Shown piece after piece: positions 5,345 through 5,954 of a stretch of 5,954 nt of DNA. The DNA lies in the NCBI GenBank assembly GCA_964442675.1, contig CAYUAE010000126.1, positions 1 to 5,954 on the forward strand, given 5' to 3'. Under the pieces are notes generated by a model. That model searched no databases. It was not told where the DNA came from and saw only the letters and a program-made list of their open reading frames with translations. The translations under genes were made by a program, and so were the position numbers. The DNA comes from Methylomarinum sp964442675 (GTDB lineage Bacteria > Pseudomonadota > Gammaproteobacteria > Methylococcales > Methylomonadaceae). Each line of letters begins with the position of its first letter. Within the stretch, counting starts at the first letter, position 1.

Positions 5345-5954
5345 ATGAAAAAATTACATAAAAAACCATTAGTCACAGCTATTGGCGCAACTGTCGTTTC
5401 CAGCTTTTCGGCAACAGCTATTGCCGAAAATAACCCATTCGCCATGAATGAATTGTCTGAAGGTTATATGCAGGTCGCTCAGTCCGATAATGCCACTGAA
5501 ATGAAATGTGGCGCTAACATGACCAAAAAAGTCGAAGGCGCTTGTGGTGAAGGCAAATGTGGCGAGTCCAAATGTGGTGAAGGGAAATGCGCCGGGAGTT
5601 TAAGCAAAACCGGTGGGCAGAAAAACTATACGGTTAAAAAATACCAGCCAAAAACTCAGGAAGCGGCTTGTGGCGAAGGGAAATGCGGTGCCATGATGGA
5701 AAATGGCAAAATGAAAAAAGGCCTGGAAAATAGCTGTGGTGCCATGATGAAAGGCAAGGAAGGCGCTTGCGGCATGCAAGGGAAAAATATGAATGGAATG
5801 AGTGGTATGCAAGGAAAAGGCAAGGATGATATGAAAGGTATGGCTGGCATGAAGGATGGCGAAATGAGCTGCGGCGCCATGATGGAAAAAATGAAAAGCG
5901 GTGAAATGAGCTGCGGCGCCATGATGGAGAAAATGAAAAGTGGTGAAATGAGCT
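5345..5954 (+). CDS. Secreted Cys/Met-rich HvfA-like RiPP metallophore precursor, extended and cut by the window edge
   Basis: The frame is open from 5345 to the last base: 203 complete codons, with the stop outside the window. Residues 1-27 form a Sec signal peptide (MKKLHKK, hydrophobic middle, cleavage AIA|EN). The next segment, NPFAMNELSEGYMQVA (30-45), and the following EGKC motifs are, from memory, the hallmark of HvfA-type low-complexity proteins. In those proteins a DUF692 iron enzyme (MNIO) with a DUF2063 partner converts motif cysteines to copper-binding oxazolone/thioamide groups. Cysteines 67, 72, 77 and 82 are spaced exactly five apart (CGEGK, CGESK, CGEGK), and CGEGKC recurs at 109-114. 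From about 114 the protein changes character: CGAMM occurs at 114, 131, 176 and 190, MxxMxxM at 149-155 and 163-169, and a 14-residue repeat starts at 172. Residues 117-203 hold 21 methionines. Members I recall are about 100 residues long, so this one is at least twice that. The likely role is binding or buffering of copper in the periplasm. No modifying enzyme is in the window. Alternative: an unmodified Cys/Met-rich metal sponge. Confidence 0.8.
   Translation, partial: MKKLHKKPLVTAIGATVVSSFSATAIAENNPFAMNELSEGYMQVAQSDNATEMKCGANMTKKVEGACGEGKCGESKCGEGKCAGSLSKTGGQKNYTVKKYQPKTQEAACGEGKCGAMMENGKMKKGLENSCGAMMKGKEGACGMQGKNMNGMSGMQGKGKDDMKGMAGMKDGEMSCGAMMEKMKSGEMSCGAMMEKMKSGEMS
5543..5590 (+). repeat. 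Tandem 15-base repeat coding for CGExK, three units plus a closing Cys codon
   Basis: Units lie at 5543-5557, 5558-5572 and 5573-5587 and are followed by TGC at 5588-5590. They encode CGEGK, CGESK and CGEGK. The units differ at several third positions and at the Gly/Ser codon. A single further copy sits at 5669-5683, again followed by a Cys codon. This is the presumed modification array of the precursor. Confidence 0.85.
5858..5954 (+). repeat. 42-base tandem repeat coding for GEMSCGAMMEKMKS, running off the window
   Basis: Unit 1 is 5858-5899, unit 2 is 5900-5941, and the first 13 bases of unit 3 are 5942-5954. Units 1 and 2 differ only at three third-codon positions (GGC/GGT, GAA/GAG, AGC/AGT), all silent. 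The copy number cannot be seen because the window ends within the array. Confidence 0.93.

Noticed and set aside
5600..5922. Open frames on the minus strand opposite the Cys/Met-rich gene (rich in MAPQLISP and FHHGTA words)
   Set aside because: They are antisense shadows of the repetitive plus-strand gene. They have no ribosome sites, and their repeats merely mirror the CGAMM codons.

Overview
The window looks like ordinary chromosome from a gammaproteobacterium. The left part is the divergent tesA / ybbA-ybbP locus known from Escherichia coli and many other Gammaproteobacteria. The proteins are clearly homologous to the enterobacterial ones but diverged. The adaptor-like gene and the Cys/Met-rich metallophore-type gene on the right would fit a methanotroph-like (Methylococcales) or related environmental lineage. 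That placement is inference from gene content only. No mobile element, RNA gene or CRISPR array was seen.

Layout. (1) 1-615, minus strand: tesA, a secreted SGNH/GDSL esterase (thioesterase I / lysophospholipase L1 type). (2) 614-3768, plus strand: ybbA (ABC ATPase) and ybbP (large FtsX/MacB-type permease), joined by an ATGA overlap. The tesA and ybbA start codons overlap on opposite strands in the four bases CATG at 613-616. (3) 3779-4759, plus strand, 10 bases after ybbP: a secreted protein resembling a periplasmic adaptor (membrane fusion protein), with a coiled coil and an adaptor-like C-terminal domain but no recognisable lipoyl motif. (4) 4760-4877: a 118-base AT-rich intergenic region with a candidate promoter. 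(5) 4878-5327, plus strand: a 149-residue secreted protein of unknown function with two cysteines in the predicted mature part. (6) 5345 to beyond the right edge, plus strand, 17 bases after gene 5: a secreted low-complexity Cys/Met-rich protein with EGKC motifs. It resembles the HvfA family of MNIO (DUF692)-modified copper-binding RiPP precursors, but has a long extra Met-rich repeat region that is still running when the window ends.

How the genes may work together. YbbA and YbbP form a MacB-like (type VII) ABC system, and TesA is its periplasmic esterase partner in E. coli. The system is thought to move or extract hydrophobic substrates at the periplasmic face. The adaptor-like gene behind ybbP could be a fourth component in this organism. 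The two right-hand genes appear to be a separate transcription unit, probably for periplasmic metal (copper-type) handling. The modifying enzymes (DUF692 MNIO and DUF2063 partner) expected for an HvfA-type precursor are not in the window and would have to lie downstream or elsewhere.
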